Assembly (NCBI GenBank): GCA_946902875.1
Contig: OX336345.1
Coordinates: forward strand, 3,193,395 to 3,257,394
Source of the DNA: Nematopogon swammerdamellus
Lineage: Eukaryota > Arthropoda > Insecta > Lepidoptera > Adelidae
Length of the DNA stretch: 64,000 nt
Reading direction: 5' to 3'
Shown here: piece by piece, positions 1 to 11,410 of the stretch
How positions within the stretch are numbered: the first letter of the stretch is position 1
Layout: each line of letters starts with the position of its first letter
Notes under the pieces: model-generated
What the model saw: the letters and a program-made list of their open reading frames with translations, nothing else
The model's database searches: none
What the model was told of the DNA's origin: nothing
Program-made: the position numbers and the translations under genes

Positions 1-162
1 AGGGATTCATGGTTAGTGTTTTGTTATACAACTGATCATTACTCAAATTACAAAATTGTTTAGTCTAATCATAGTCTAATAGGCATATTACAACATAAAA
101 GCCGTACCACAACAGGATGAGATACTGCCGCCGTACCAGCAAAAACTTATGTAATAAAAAAA

Positions 163-430
163 AACCGGCCAAGTGCGAGACGAACTTGCGCACCGAGGTT
201 TTCGCACCACCAAATGTATTGTATGGAGAATTTAATATATAATTTTTAATATTAAATTCCCTAAATTGTTCACTTTTTTCATGTTTAATTTATTTGTTGT
301 TATAACCGCCAAAATGACACATATTCTGTGAAAATTTCAACCGGCTAGCTATATTACGGTTCCAAAGATACAGCGGACGGACACGGACGGACGTGACCTA
401 AAAATTAATTGTAGATCTGTATTCTACTAG
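163..430 (+). repeat. Widespread lepidopteran GTGCGAG...GCACCGAGG repeat, copy 1
   Basis: The block starts with GGCCAAGTGCGAGACGAACT and passes through 'acacatattctgtgaaaatt' and 'ccaaagatacagcggacg'. Related copies lie at 7951-8400, 32405-32672 (minus strand), 57783-57960 (minus strand) and in part near 54840. This dispersed repeat is familiar from moth genomes. I cannot assign it to a transposon superfamily from this window. Confidence 0.7.
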
Positions 431-640
431 GTACTATATTAGGTACCTAACCTACTCTAAACTGCTTGAAAGTAGTTTAGTGTTTAGATTTTTAGTGTTT
501 ACCAAAATTTGGAAAATATAACACTTATGGCCTCACTCCGATGTCTGACTGTCGCCACCACATAGACACGGAAACAAATGGTGGATTTACTAGATACACA
601 TAACAAAGTGCAGAACAAAACCAGAATCAGAACAGAATTA

Positions 641-695
641 CCAAAGAGTTTGTATTACGTCGCTGCGCTCCAGCGACGTAATACAATCTCTTTGG
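641..695. repeat. Near-perfect 25-bp stem hairpin
   Basis: Positions 641-665 pair with 671-695 around a 5-base loop (cgctc), with a single mismatch. Each arm carries the motif GTATTACGTCGCTG or its complement. It may be a remnant of a short foldback element; no flanking duplication is evident. Confidence 0.8.
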
Positions 696-1298
696 GAATT
701 ACATATTAATCCGACACAAGAAAACTGTTTAATACAAAATCAAATTTAAAATAAGTCAATAAGAGGCCATAAAAGTCAGTAATAGTTACGCACCTAATCG
801 ATATAATGCAATTGGTGTAGGTAGTCAATTTTGTTTTTATTTATTTAGAAAATATACAGCTTAGCATTACAATAGGTGATCATCAGGGTACATTAAAAAA
901 TTACGAGTATTTTCGCCAATTACAGATTTTCTCAATTCCCAATTCCCAATTCTCAATGCTAATCAATTATATTATTTTTTATTCAACCCAAATACTTATA
1001 TTATTTATTATATACAATTTAAATATGTATGTTTACATGTGGATGTGTGTATGAGTGTAGTGTGTGAGAGGGTCTGTGGGAGTGTATAAGGGTATATATG
1101 ATGTGTGTGTGAGTGAGAGGATAGTTGCATAACAAAGAAAAAGAGTTAAAAATGTTCATTTGCTCGTCAAAATAATTTGGGTAGTTTTTTTTATTCTAAA
1201 TGTATTCAATGGATAAAGCAATAAATTAGATAATTGAAATTTGAAATAGTGAAAGCTTGTTATAGTCCAATAGGATTAACAAATTATAATAATGAAAA
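696..1298. other. No gene seen
   Basis: AT-rich DNA with a GT-rich low-complexity stretch at about 1025-1125. No coding pattern or recognisable repeat end was seen. Confidence 0.5.
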
Positions 1299-1625
1299 AA
1301 TGTGGCCAGTCGACTCGACGATCGTTGTGCCCATAGTCGTATCGGCGCATGGGCCGATAGCGAAGAGCCTCGACGGCCACCTTGAGAGGCTCTCGCTGAG
1401 TGGTTGGGTCAAGGGTCAGATCCAGAAGGCAGCCCTGCTGGACACTGCACGCATCGTCCGGAGGTTCCTATCTTTGGGACCCGACCATCGGTAGCCTGAG
1501 TTCGCCCCACCGACGGTGGTGGTGGAAAAAAATCCGTTTGTTTTGTATAAGTTTTAAATTTGATTTTTTTTAAAGATGTTAAATTTATATTTAAAAAGAA
1601 ATGTGTTTATAAATGATGGTTTCAG
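1299..1625 (+). mobile_element. 5'-truncated R4/Dong-like LINE, 3' end only
   Basis: The last 65 codons (1299-1494) match the C-terminus of the intact ORF at 44951-48676, including MWPVDSTIVVPIV and LLDTARIVRRFLSLG. The following 3' UTR also matches that element, ending in AAAAAGAAATGTGT. A 5'-truncated copy is the usual outcome of target-primed reverse transcription. It cannot encode a working protein. Confidence 0.85.
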
Positions 1626-1899
1626 TAAGATGGGGGCCCAAACAGGTAACGAAAAAATTTTAATATAACTCGATCGAATCGGGTGTCTAAATTATAGCTA
1701 GGACCCCATAGAAAACCATAATAGATTTTTAATAACTTTTTTTTTCAAACGATAATAATAAATATATTTATTAGTCTTTATTTTGTTTAAAATATAAAGT
1801 TAGATTGAGAATATTATTTCTCGCACCCACCGATTTATTTCTAATCAAACTTGATCAAAAAGTTTATAGAGGTAACAATGTAGAGTTTTGGATTTCTTA

Positions 1900-2968
1900 G
1901 GTTGCGGTAGGGGACACTTTTGCGCAACACCTGACTCGCACTAGGCCGCTTTTTAGGTTAACCTCTTCTTCGAAGACAGTAGCCCAGCCCTGAGTCCTCC
2001 AGCAGTGTGCTAAGAAGGTTCAGAGCCAGACAAAACCAAAGCGGACTCAGACTGTCTCCCTGGAAGATCCCCCGCCTTATGGGTATCCGGTCGTCTGCAA
2101 CCGGAATACGCCCACCACCCGGAACAAGACGGATAGTGCTCCACTGTCCCTACATGCGCCAAGGAACTGACAGATGTTCGTGTCAGTTTTATATAATTCC
2201 AGTATCATTAGCAACTATGTATGGGGCACGGAGTCAAAAGCCTTCCTGTAGTCTATCCAGGCAGCAGACAGGTTCTTTCGATTGCCTCGGACCTACTGAC
2301 AAACGGTCATGTCTATGAGGAGCAGCTCCTTAGTACTGCAGGACCCAGCCCGACATCCCATTCTGAACAACGGACAAGATGTTATTGTCCTTAATGTGAA
2401 TTGATATTTTGTGTGTCAGATCAGAATGGATGCCAGGAGCTTGTAGATGGTAGGCAAGCAAGTGATAGGTCTGTAATTTTTGGGTTCCGCAGTGCTACCA
2501 GATTTATGGAGCAGGTAGGTGACACCAGTGGTCATGAATTCCGATGTTTTGCCTAAATTATGCATTTTCTTGGTTAGTGGGTCGGACCGTGTCTGTCGGT
2601 CGTTTTTTCGGTTGCTTCCAGTTTCTATACACCCACCTTTGGTCACTCTGGAATTAACGATTCTGGTGATAACGGTCGACACGCTTCCTATAGCGACGGA
2701 TACGTTGGGCCCACGCGCTAATTCGTTGCTTCAGGTCATCTATGCGCTCCGTGGCCAAGGCGTGGAAGTTTGGCTGTGTCTGACTTAAGTATTACAGCTC
2801 CACCAAAAGCCTTCGTCCCGAAGCGCATGACTTTCGGTCTGGTATTTCCAGACCTGAAGCAGCATAGCTTTCTGATGAAGATCCTGGCCTCGCCGATACG
2901 TCGCTCGATCCGTAACTGCCACGCGGGAGCGGTGGTTGGCCTGGCGCGTGTGTCTCTAGGTACCTATA
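1900..2968 (-). pseudogene. Degenerate R4/Dong-like LINE fragment
   Basis: Read on the minus strand, pieces in several frames match the intact element at 44.9-48.7 kb. They include a stretch like TERIDDLKQRIS, then EFMTTGVTYLLHKSGSTA and YRPITCLPTIYKLL of reverse transcriptase motifs 1-2, and a decayed QGDSLSPL region. Frameshifts and an internal deletion (about 110 codons upstream of EFMTTG) show it is dead. It lies in opposite orientation to the neighbouring 3' fragment at 1299-1625. Confidence 0.8.
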
Positions 2969-3474
2969 TTTAAAAAAATTAAATACGGGGGACCGCTGTG
3001 AAAATAAAATATAACAACTGGAGTTGCTTGGGAATTGACTTTGCGGTCCACCGACTCCTTTAAGTAAGTTAAATTTGTAATTTAACTTTTGAATTGAATG
3101 AAAATTGATGTAGCCAACCGTGTTTCAAACAAACAAAACTACATTGGTTCATTTTGAACTTAATATTTTGCAGCAAATGACCGGAACAGCAATACATAAC
3201 ATTGCTACAAAAAAACGAGATAAAACGGACGCGAGCGCGTCTCGCTCGCCTGCTATGTTCATTTGTGACAATAAAGCGCATGCGCCACGCCACATCTCGA
3301 CGAGCTACAATTTATTTTATTAATTAAACTGAGCTCATTTCGTAACGACTCAGTAGGTACAATCGCGTTCTTATTTGCATTACCAACTCCAGAACCCTGT
3401 CAGAATGATCAACAGTAGTGTTGCGCAAGGTAGTGGTTACATTTGTAAGGGACTCTACTCACTCGTAGATAGGA
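2969..3474. other. No gene seen
   Basis: No convincing coding frame or repeat boundary. A short GC-rich patch at about 3225-3300 does not continue as an ORF on either strand. Confidence 0.4.
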
Positions 3475-3605
3475 AATACTTTATTGCTCCAAGAAACATG
3501 ACAACAGTAATAAGCACATTGGAACATTTACATGAACTGCAAAGGCGGACTTATCCCTTACAGAGATTTCTTCCACAAACTTTAGATGAGAGTCGATTAA
3601 TATAG
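3475..3605 (-). repeat. LINE 3' UTR fragment
   Basis: On the minus strand it reads '...ggataagtccgcctttgcag...caataaagtatttc', the same tail seen at 4996-5096 (+), 54525-54665 (-) and 58035-58130 (+). The AATAAA-like signal near the end fits a LINE 3' terminus. Confidence 0.6.
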
Positions 3606-3891
3606 CAAAATATAGTAATACATAGTACATAGATAATAGCAAAAGAGTCGAGTGCCGAGTGTGAGAATTGACGTTTTTAAATAAAGAAGACGTTTGAAAG
3701 AGCTGCGAGACGATATCGCCGTGCAGTGTGACAGATTCTGTAAGTCGAGAACTACTCAACCAATTCATATGGGGTTCACTGATGTTCTCCTGGCATATCT
3801 AAGGATGTTTCGAGGGATGTTTATAGAATATTGTATTAATAATGAAGTGCAAATGTATGTTACATGTATATATTATTTTACAGTACACTAG

Positions 3892-3960
3892 CTTTTCTCC
3901 GCGGCTTCGCTTCGCGTGACTTTTTGCTCACAGCTCAGGCCGCCGATGGCGTAGCGTGAT
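3892..3960 (-). repeat. Helitron-like 3' end
   Basis: ACTAGCTTTTCTCCGCGG is the reverse complement of a CCGCGG...AGCTAGT end, matching the 3' termini of the Helitron-like copies at 7399 and 18888. Only the end is recognisable. Confidence 0.5.
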
Positions 3961-4146
3961 GCTTGTATAGCCTGAAGCCTCTTGAGAAGTGGCAGAATGT
4001 AAGAGTGAAAACCGTATGTAAATCAATGGAAGTAGTTTCGAGTTATAAGGATATTTATAATATGCGCGTACGTTACACTGCCATACAAACTTCGCTTTTA
4101 TTTATTAGGAATACATAGAGAACGGCTTCACCGGTATTCCTGACAG

Positions 4147-4300
4147 TTACAGGCTATATCATCATCATCATCATCATCAGCCTGCGCCTGTATCGGTCCA
4201 CTGCTGGACATAGTCCTCTCCCAAGGCACGCCACCACACGCGGTCTTCCGCTCTTCTCATCCATCCACTCCCGGATACCTTTTTTAGGTCATCTGTCCAC
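4147..4300 (-). mobile_element. RTE-like LINE 3' end with (ATG)n tail
   Basis: The minus strand encodes WTDDLKKVSGSGWMRRAEDR followed by VWWRALGEDYVQQWTDTGAG, the C-terminus of an RTE-type ORF. It ends in a run of CATCAT (plus-strand sense), the typical RTE microsatellite tail. A sister copy lies at 36037-36189 on the plus strand. Confidence 0.75.
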
Positions 4301-4508
4301 AGGCTATATAGTACCATACTATTGTTAACGCGAGCGAAGTCGCAGGCAATAACTATTTTATTGTATTGTTTATTGTGTACACTATAGATAACATTCATGG
4401 CATGGTACACCGTAGGTCTACATTAAATGTCAATACGGACTTTACAATATCCACCCGGACCCATCAATACATAGTACAGTACGCGACAGTAAATAATGAA
4501 CATTGAGC

Positions 4509-4620
4509 TTTAGAAAGAGAAAATCCGGTTGTAGAGCGTCGTCCCTGTCGCACAGAGACGTGCGAGTTCGTGAGACAGAGACGAGACGACGCTGTACAAC
4601 CGGATTGCCTCTATCTAAAT
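4509..4620. mobile_element. Foldback MITE, about 36-bp arms
   Basis: The left arm (tttag..agag..AATCCGGTTGTAGAGCG) and the reverse complement of the right arm agree with a few mismatches over about 36 bp, leaving a short GC-rich centre. No gene is inside. The superfamily cannot be told from this one copy. Confidence 0.65.
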
Positions 4621-4644
4621 CCCTCCTTCTCTTCTTACTCTACC

Positions 4645-4775
4645 ACCTACCTAGTAAGGTAAGAGGAGAAGGGACCTACAGTTTTACGTGGAATCCGAAC
4701 CACGGTCAGCCCCCAACGGTCGAGCGGTCACCCATCCTAGTGCTGACCGCGCTTAGGGTTGCTTAACAACACTGA
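4645..4775 (-). repeat. tRNA/5S-headed SINE (family A), head fragment
   Basis: It carries the family A segment CCACGGTCAGCCCCCAACGG, then CGGTCACCCATCC (the 5S-like part, reversed) and GGGTTGCTTAACAACA. The body and tail are missing here. Confidence 0.75.
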
Positions 4776-4995
4776 GTGAGCTTAGGTTGGCTTTCAATTT
4801 TTTATGAACCAATAATATATTATCTGAAATCACAAATGTGTGGGAATCTACCTATATAATTTTTAGAAAATTATTTTCGTTTAGTACATAAAGGAATTTT
4901 GTCTTTATTTTCATTTATTAATTTTTATTTAAAACATTGTTTTTTTTTTAATAAACTAATTATAATTAAATTAACCTAATGAAGAACTATATATG

Positions 4996-5096
4996 CGGCG
5001 GATAAGTCCGCCTTTGCCCCTCATGTAAATTTCTTATTGTGTGTTTATGTTAAATGTTTTTTGGAGCAATAAAGTATTTCTATCTATCTATCTAAT
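4996..5096 (+). repeat. LINE 3' UTR with (TATC)n tail
   Basis: ATAAGTCCGCCTTTGCCCCT followed by 'gcaataaagtatttc' and tatctatctatct. The same sequence occurs at 58035-58130. The polyadenylation-like AATAAA followed by a microsatellite fits a LINE 3' end. Confidence 0.65.
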
Positions 5097-5245
5097 GAAG
5101 AACTAAACTAATTAAGTTTAAGGTGGAACGATACGATAGAGAAAGAGGAAATACCAACACTATCCATGCCATTGGATTGTGTACTTACACAACAAGGTTG
5201 ACTAGAAGAAATTACGAGCATTAAGAAATTAAGTCCGCTTAACAC

Positions 5246-5500
5246 GTTTTTTTTTGTTATGGAAACTAACACGGTTGGCTACATCACCTACAACATCCGC
5301 GTGATGTCAGCCCATAACACCGGGTGAACTTGGTGCCACGTCAGTGCTTCCCTTCGGTCGTGCCGGCTACACTGAACTGGACGGAAAACACAAACTATTT
5401 ACATAGCCGTTTCGACCGACCGTTCATTCAGTGCGGTGGTGCCAACCCGGGCGGGTTAAACCCTATCACCTAGTAATATAAGAAGGGAGTCATATCCCTG
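5246..5500 (-). repeat. SINE family A, truncated at its 5' end
   Basis: From the poly-T side it reads ACGGTTGGCTACATCACC, the TGATGTCAGCCCATAACACC block, GTGTAGCC-type sequence and CAACCCGGGCGGGTTAAACC. It stops before the tRNA/5S head. Confidence 0.8.
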
Positions 5501-6439
5501 CTAGTAGCGTACAAATTACTTTCCTCCATAATATTGCCTGACTAAATAGTAAAGGTCAAATCCACTCAATGCGCAGGGCAATTTGAATTCGTATGCAGGT
5601 GCATAATTGCGTACGCGGCGCAGAGTGCATCGAACTCGTGTGAGGTGACTGGTGAGGCGCGCGAAACCTTGACACTGGCCATGGACCACGCGTGGTGAGC
5701 GGCAAGCATGGCGTTTTGTATTAAAACTGCGAGGAATTCGCTGTTAGTGTTCTATTTAGGGTTTCGTTGGTGTCCTGATTTGTCCCATAATCCAAGTGCC
5801 CGGAACAACGCAGAGAAAAGGCGACCACTTTACAGAATCTGTAAAACGTATAACGGTAGTTTTAATTCCATTGACATATTTGCAACAAGTCAGTGTGCTT
5901 TTAGAGACAATACTCGTAGTTATATTAAAAAAAATGAGAATAAATGTACTTATAGGATTTTTTTTATATCAGCCCCAGTATTGAATACCAAACCAAATAT
6001 AAAAAAAAATTAATAAAAATAAAAAAATATTAAGTTTTATATGAGAGTTAATTGTTTGTAGATTTGTTAATTATATGTTTATTTGGGTGGTTGGTTTATT
6101 TTATTTGTTTTTGTTATTTTGTAATATTATCAAAAAAAAAATTATATAATTTTGTAATAAGCCATACTTAAATAATAGTTTATACATTGCGGCAATAGAG
6201 GTAGGCTTTAGATTAGTTACCATTATTTGTTGTTTCTTATCTGTGTTGTTATGTTTAAAGCTGTTGTGTTGTCCTTGAAATAAAATAAAATAAAAAGGTA
6301 AAAACGGAACTCTTTTAAGATCACTCCCGTATCCGTCCGTCTGTCACGGAGGTTTTTTCAAAAACTATAAGCAACATAGAAAATTGAAATTGGGCATAAT
6401 GAAATGACAAATGATAAATATTGATGACGCGCACATTTA
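5501..6439. other. No gene seen
   Basis: Mostly AT-rich. The open frame at 5708-6013 has no recognisable motif and runs into A-rich sequence. I see no splice structure around it. Confidence 0.4.
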
Positions 6440-6700
6440 TTGCTCTTCAATAACTATTATTATTATTATTATTTGTTAATGAACTAGCAGCTTAATATGC
6501 TGATGTGTTCATTTCTATGATGATCACTGGTGTTGCTAATTGTTATATTTCTTCGCTTTTTAAGTACTTGTCAAGCCTATTTTTGAATGTGTTTATTGAG
6601 GGTGCTTCAATAACTTCCTCGGGCAGTTTATTCTAGCTGTTTACGATTCTGTTAGTCAGGAAGTGTTTTCTAGATAAACTAGATAAACATTTTATTTTAG
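6440..6700 (-). mobile_element. CR1-like LINE 3' fragment
   Basis: The minus strand gives, with stops, LPEEVIEAPSINTFKNRLDK, a typical C-terminus of arthropod CR1-type ORF2. The same peptide pattern occurs at 31160-31690 (-) and 38420-38690 (+). The (AAT)n run at 6455-6472 would be its 3' tail. Confidence 0.7.
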
Positions 6701-6721
6701 ATTAATATGGGGGGTTATTTT

Positions 6722-7686
6722 CAGGGTTGGCTTGGATTTTCCCCAACCCGAAAAAAACCCACTGGGATAAATTGGGTAAAACCCACCTGAAAAAACCCGA
6801 GGGTTTTTGACGAAAGTGGGTTTATATTTTTTTTTTATATAATAAAGCTGTAATTTATATCAAAAGATCTGAAGATTTTGCTATATAAGAATTTTTATCT
6901 TTAGCAACAATTTTAATAATTCTTCGAATCATCGTATTCATTAATTAAATGAGGTGCATAATGAATGCATTACATTGTATATAGTCAGTGAGTGATATAT
7001 TTTATGTTATACCCCAAATTAAATATTTTTTATTATTTATATAGGTAGATACAAGGATTTATTCAAACCATTTATTTACTGTTTAATATTTAGTTGAAAA
7101 ATCCACCAAAAAATATAAAAATTGATAAAGTAATAGACAATTAGACAATATAATAATTAAATCAATACAACGGATATAATCCTTCCTTACCTTTAATAAA
7201 ATCCAACGTCTGCTTTCTGTCTGTCTGTCTGTCTGTCCGCTTATAACACGAGAACCACTGCAGCGATTTTAATTAAAAAAATCTACGGATAGCTTGATTC
7301 TTCCCATCAACTATAGGCTACTTACTATCACGCTAAATGGCTTATGAGGTTAGCAGAGAAGTCAAATATGAGAGCGGGCGGAGCCGCGGGCACAGCTAGT
7401 ATATTATAATATTATAATATTATTTATTTATCAAAAAGTCAAAAATCTAAACAAATTAAGATTTATTTGACACATGTAGTTGTTGTATGTACAGGTAAAG
7501 TCAACTAAGTTTAACCTGTTTAGTACACTTTAATTAATTCACCAATCCCACTCGCACTGATTCTTGTTACGGAGAAGTAAGAAGCAGTTTGGAAAAACCC
7601 GAAAATCCCCAATAAAACCCAATAAAACCCGAAAAAACCCAGTGGGTAGATAATTTTTGCAAAAACCCGGGTTTTTGCCAATCCTG
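6722..7686. mobile_element. Non-autonomous hAT-like element, 965 bp
   Basis: It begins CAGGGTTGGC and ends GCCAATCCTG, terminal inverted repeats of hAT form (CAG...CTG). The flanking 8-bp direct repeat is GTTATTTT / GTTATAAT with two differences. Subterminal regions are rich in AACCCG/CGGGTT motifs in both halves. No transposase ORF is present. A Helitron-like element (7184-7399) has inserted into it, so the hAT element is the older of the two. Confidence 0.75.
7184..7399 (+). mobile_element. Helitron-like non-autonomous element
   Basis: It starts TCCTTACCTTTAATAAAATC and ends with a GCGGAGCCGC hairpin followed by GGGCACAGCTAG and then T. A TC start and a hairpin-CTRR end are Helitron hallmarks, and no inverted termini or target duplication are expected. 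Sister copies are at 8564-8799, 16369-16566 and 16793-18888. No Rep/helicase ORF is present. Confidence 0.7.
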
Positions 7687-7950
7687 GTTATAATAGTAGG
7701 TACCAATAAAAAAAAGTTTAAATTAACATATCGTGTGGGTTATTGTCGAAAGGGCTAACTGTAAGGATTCTAAAAATATTTTTGATCTTAATGATATAGC
7801 TAATAAAAATATTATAAATACAAGAAACAATGGTTTGCCTGATAGTCAAACCATTGCTGTAGTTTTTACTTAGGCGTTTCGTTATTTTCGTAAACATAAT
7901 CACTTTGTTATCACATACATAACATATAATATAATGTGTGGTGGACGTAT

Positions 7951-8400
7951 GGTACGGAACCTTCGGTGCGCGAGTCCGACTCGCACTTGGCGGGTTTTTT
8001 TTTTAACACAAAGTGACATGAGTACAAAGTAGAACCGGGACCAGTAAGCGGCCAAGTGCGAATCGGACTCGCGCACCGAGGGTTCCGACTTCCGTTCCAC
8101 CACGTAATGGGCTGATTTTTCTTATATTTGTTATTTTCCTTTTAGAGTATGCATTATAATCACGCCAAGCATGACGCTTGTATGTATCACCATATTTAAG
8201 ATAGAGCAAAAACAAACAAAAAAACTTTGAAAAAACCACGTTTCTTCTTATCGGGTGTTATTTTTTTTATTATTTTGTTAGGATATCCGCCATTAATAAC
8301 ACATATTCTGTCACCGGCTCTACCTATTACAGTTGAAAAGATACAACCCTTTAAACGTAAGACAGACAGACCGACAGCGTAGGCTTAGTAGTAGGGTCTT
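7951..8400. repeat. Inverted pair of the GTGCGAG/GCACCGAGG repeat
   Basis: Positions 7954-7991 (GAACC..CGGTGCGCGAGTCC, reversed copy) and 8050-8097 (GCCAAGTGCGAATCGGACTC) are head-to-head copies of the repeat seen at 163. The remainder, to about 8400, contains the 'aacacatattctgt' internal segment. Confidence 0.65.
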
Positions 8401-8563
8401 GTTCACTTCATTTTATTTTTTTGTTAGTATTAAGTTTGTGTCATTCATTATTCTGCGCTACCCTTATAATAAGTGTTCATAAAAGTCAGGTTGTATGGCA
8501 GAGATTGCCTTAGGTATTAGGTAATAAGTCCGCCTTTTGTAAAATCATTGTATTGGAAAGCAA

Positions 8564-8799
8564 TCCTTACCTATAATAAAATCCAACGTCTGCTTTCTGT
8601 CTGAGTGTCTGAGTGTCTGAGTGTATGTCTGTCTGTCCGCTTATAACTCGAGAACCACTGAACCGATTTTAATAAAAAAATTCTACGGATAGCTTGATTC
8701 TTCCCATCAACTATAGGGTACTTACTATCACGCTAAATGGCTTATGAGGTTAGCAGTGAAGTGAAATATGAGAGCGGGCGGAGCTGCGGGCACAGCTTG
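8564..8799 (+). mobile_element. Helitron-like non-autonomous element
   Basis: The 5' end TCCTTACCTATAATAAAATC follows an A, as expected for Helitron insertion. The 3' end is GGAGCTGCGGGCACAGCTTG, with the usual CTAG changed to CTTG. It is closely similar throughout to 7184-7399, including ACTATCACGCTAAATGGC. Confidence 0.7.
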
Positions 8800-10329
8800 T
8801 AAAGCATAATATTCTATTCTATTCTACGGTCCCGTACAGTACGGAACCGGCCCTGGAGACCCATGCGACGTCATGGTCCCAAGCTTGGTCCCAAGAACAT
8901 TATCAGCTTTGCAGCGTGAATAAAATAAAAACATAATTTTAAAGAGATTTTACATGAGTCCTAATATTTATATGGGCAAAAGTAAGAACTTTATAAAGTG
9001 GCTATCATTTTAGGCCAACTTATTTCTTACTCTCCCTAATTATCGTAATTAAAAAAAAACAGAACATCATCAAATAGTGAAGCCACAAAACAAGGTTACA
9101 GGAAAATTTACCATTCCGAAGACAGCGCAAAAACTAGATCTTTGCGACAGGAAATACGCTGACGCTTGACGAGATTTTTTTTATTGTCTTCGGTACTTGT
9201 TTTTGAGTTAATTAATTAAACAAAAACAAACAAAAAAACATTTTTCTTTTAACGTGGCGTGGTGCTAACCAATTTTGTTCGTCTCTTTTTTCGCTTGAAC
9301 AGTTGGTGCAGTGTCTGTTTTATTGTGAATCTGTCGGCTCTATATATTGTCGCTAGCCAAACCCACACCTAATTTTATAGCGAAACCTATAATAGGAAAC
9401 TGGATTTAAGAAAAAAATTATAGAACTAATGTTCGCCCGCACATCCGCTCGCGCTTTGCGTCGAGTGTGGAAGGGGCGCGGCGGCGTTTTTGAACCATGC
9501 TAAGGAGTTAAATACATTCATTAAAATTTATTTTATTATTATTTTATATTATTTATATTTTATATCTATCATCCGTCCGTCATCTTCATTCTTGACACAC
9601 CTCAAAGTTGTAAATATTTTAATTAAGTATCTATAATTTTTTAAATATAGCTGATGACGACAAAATTCTAAATAGAAAATAAAAAAAATATAAAAACCCA
9701 AAAAAAATCTAATATTATTTTTTTTTTATTCATACATTTATATTTACTACGCTGCCAGCTCGGCTGCAAGTAGGAATTTTTTTATAGAACGTGATAGAGT
9801 ATGGACTAAATGCTATATTTCTACACATAATTTCATAGATAGTTATGTAGGTACCTACCTCCCTATCTAAGAAAAATCAGGGTACATTGATTTCTGTTTA
9901 TTGTATAATTTCATCCATAGGTAGGTAACCTACGCTTGGACTTGTCGAAAATTCCGCCAGTTCTAAATTCAATGCGAAGACGAACTGACAAACAAACTTC
10001 GCAAGTCACAATGTTTTGTTAGTACCTTATAAGTATTATATTATAGTAACTTACAAATAATTAACCCATACTACCGCTCACAAGAGCATTAATATTTACA
10101 GCATAAACATGAATACTGAAGAATCTGACCACACTGCCTATTTAAATTACCTATATCTGGTGTATAGTGCCATCGTCAATTTTGATATTTCATATTATAT
10201 CAAGTCAAATAAAACAATTAGTTTACGTTTATTACAAAGAAATGTAATAAGTCATATTAAAAATCAAATGATACAAAGTGTATCGAATTGTCAAAATTTG
10301 TTAGTGGGAAAAACAGTAGTCAGACTCTT
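8800..10329. other. No gene seen
   Basis: AT-rich with several A/T homopolymer runs. The 80-codon open frame at 10109-10351 has an ATG but no recognisable motif, and it abuts antisense LINE sequence, so I do not call it a gene. Confidence 0.4.
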
Positions 10330-10570
10330 AGATAAAATTACGGTCAGTTAATGCATCCATAATACTGTAATAACTCTTTTCAATTAACATTATTTTAATC
10401 CGTCGTTTAAAATTATTGTCATCTAATTGTTTTATGTTAGGAGACAGTTTATTATAAAATCTAACACTATTACAAATAAAGCTTTTTGTAGTTTTAGGTA
10501 ATCTATGTCTTATTAGTTGTACATCTGTAGCGTGGTCATAATTTATGTGCTCTTTTATTATATTCGTCTC
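10330..10570 (-). mobile_element. Decayed CR1-like LINE 3' end
   Basis: The minus strand encodes RLPKTTKSFICNSVRFYNKL and a downstream KSYYSI-like segment. These match RLTKVSKSFVCNSIKFYNKL near the C-terminus of the longer LINE at 12.2-16.1 kb, so this is a diverged relative. Confidence 0.75.
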
Positions 10571-11059
10571 TTGCAGAATATATCTTCATATATAGGTACA
10601 AAGCCTCTACTTATCTAGAGATTTAGGCAAATTTTATCTCTCACTCGTATCTGAAATACACCTGCATTATGCTATTGTCATAATTCCAACCTAAATAATC
10701 ATAATGCTAATTAGAACGTATTAGGTACACCGTACGCAGGTAGCAAAAGAAAGTGTAGTTAGGTATTTGTCTCACCATAGACTCCATTTGTTTTTTCCAT
10801 CTCCATATTCGCAGATGTACAAAATTGTTATTCTATGTTACAACAATCAAACTGGTGCTCCCGATGCGCGCTTTTTTATCGTTCACTGCATTATTCGCGG
10901 ACTGGTGATACCAACGTGACAGCGACACGTCCGTCTATGGACGAGAGAGTTAAATACTGCGATGGTAGCGCAGCGCGCTTCCGCGCCGGCGACGAGACGC
11001 GAACGCGATGCGACGTACGCGCGCTGCTTGCAGAGCAAGCAAGCCGCATAGAAAAAGTA

Positions 11060-11410
11060 CAGTCAGCGCGTACGTTCGTGGCCTCCGGCAGGAAAGCGAG
11101 AATGGAATGTATAGTGTTGTGAATCAATCTCTGAAAGTAACGACATCCCCCTCTTTTTTTATTTATGACATTAAATTATTTATCTAATACGGTTTTATTG
11201 CGTGGTTGAAGTACGAAGACAAAACAGGGATAATCGTTTAAAGATCGGCCCCCGCCCGCAGAGGCCACGAACGTGCGCGCTAACAGTAGATAAAGTGAAA
11301 CGGCGCGGCGCGCCGGCGGCGGCGCGGCGGAGGCGGCTTCTTGGCTACCCAAGCCGAGCTTGACGGTTGCAACTACGTGCGAGAGTTAGAACCTTCTCGA
11401 ACCTACCACA
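11060..11410. other. CpG-rich patch with a 20-bp inverted repeat
   Basis: GCGCGTACGTTCGTGGCCTC near 11070 and its near complement GAGGCCACGAACGTGCGCGC near 11262 form a stem over a loop of about 165 bp. The right side continues into a G/C-only stretch (about 11300-11335). No ORF with a known domain is present. It could be a foldback element or an unannotated promoter. Confidence 0.4.

Noticed and set aside
2007..2788. Plus-strand ORFs of 89-103 codons
   Set aside because: They are antisense to the dead R4-like fragment on the minus strand.
10109..10351. 80-aa ORF with a true ATG
   Set aside because: No motif, AT-driven composition, and next to antisense LINE sequence; no transcript signals seen.
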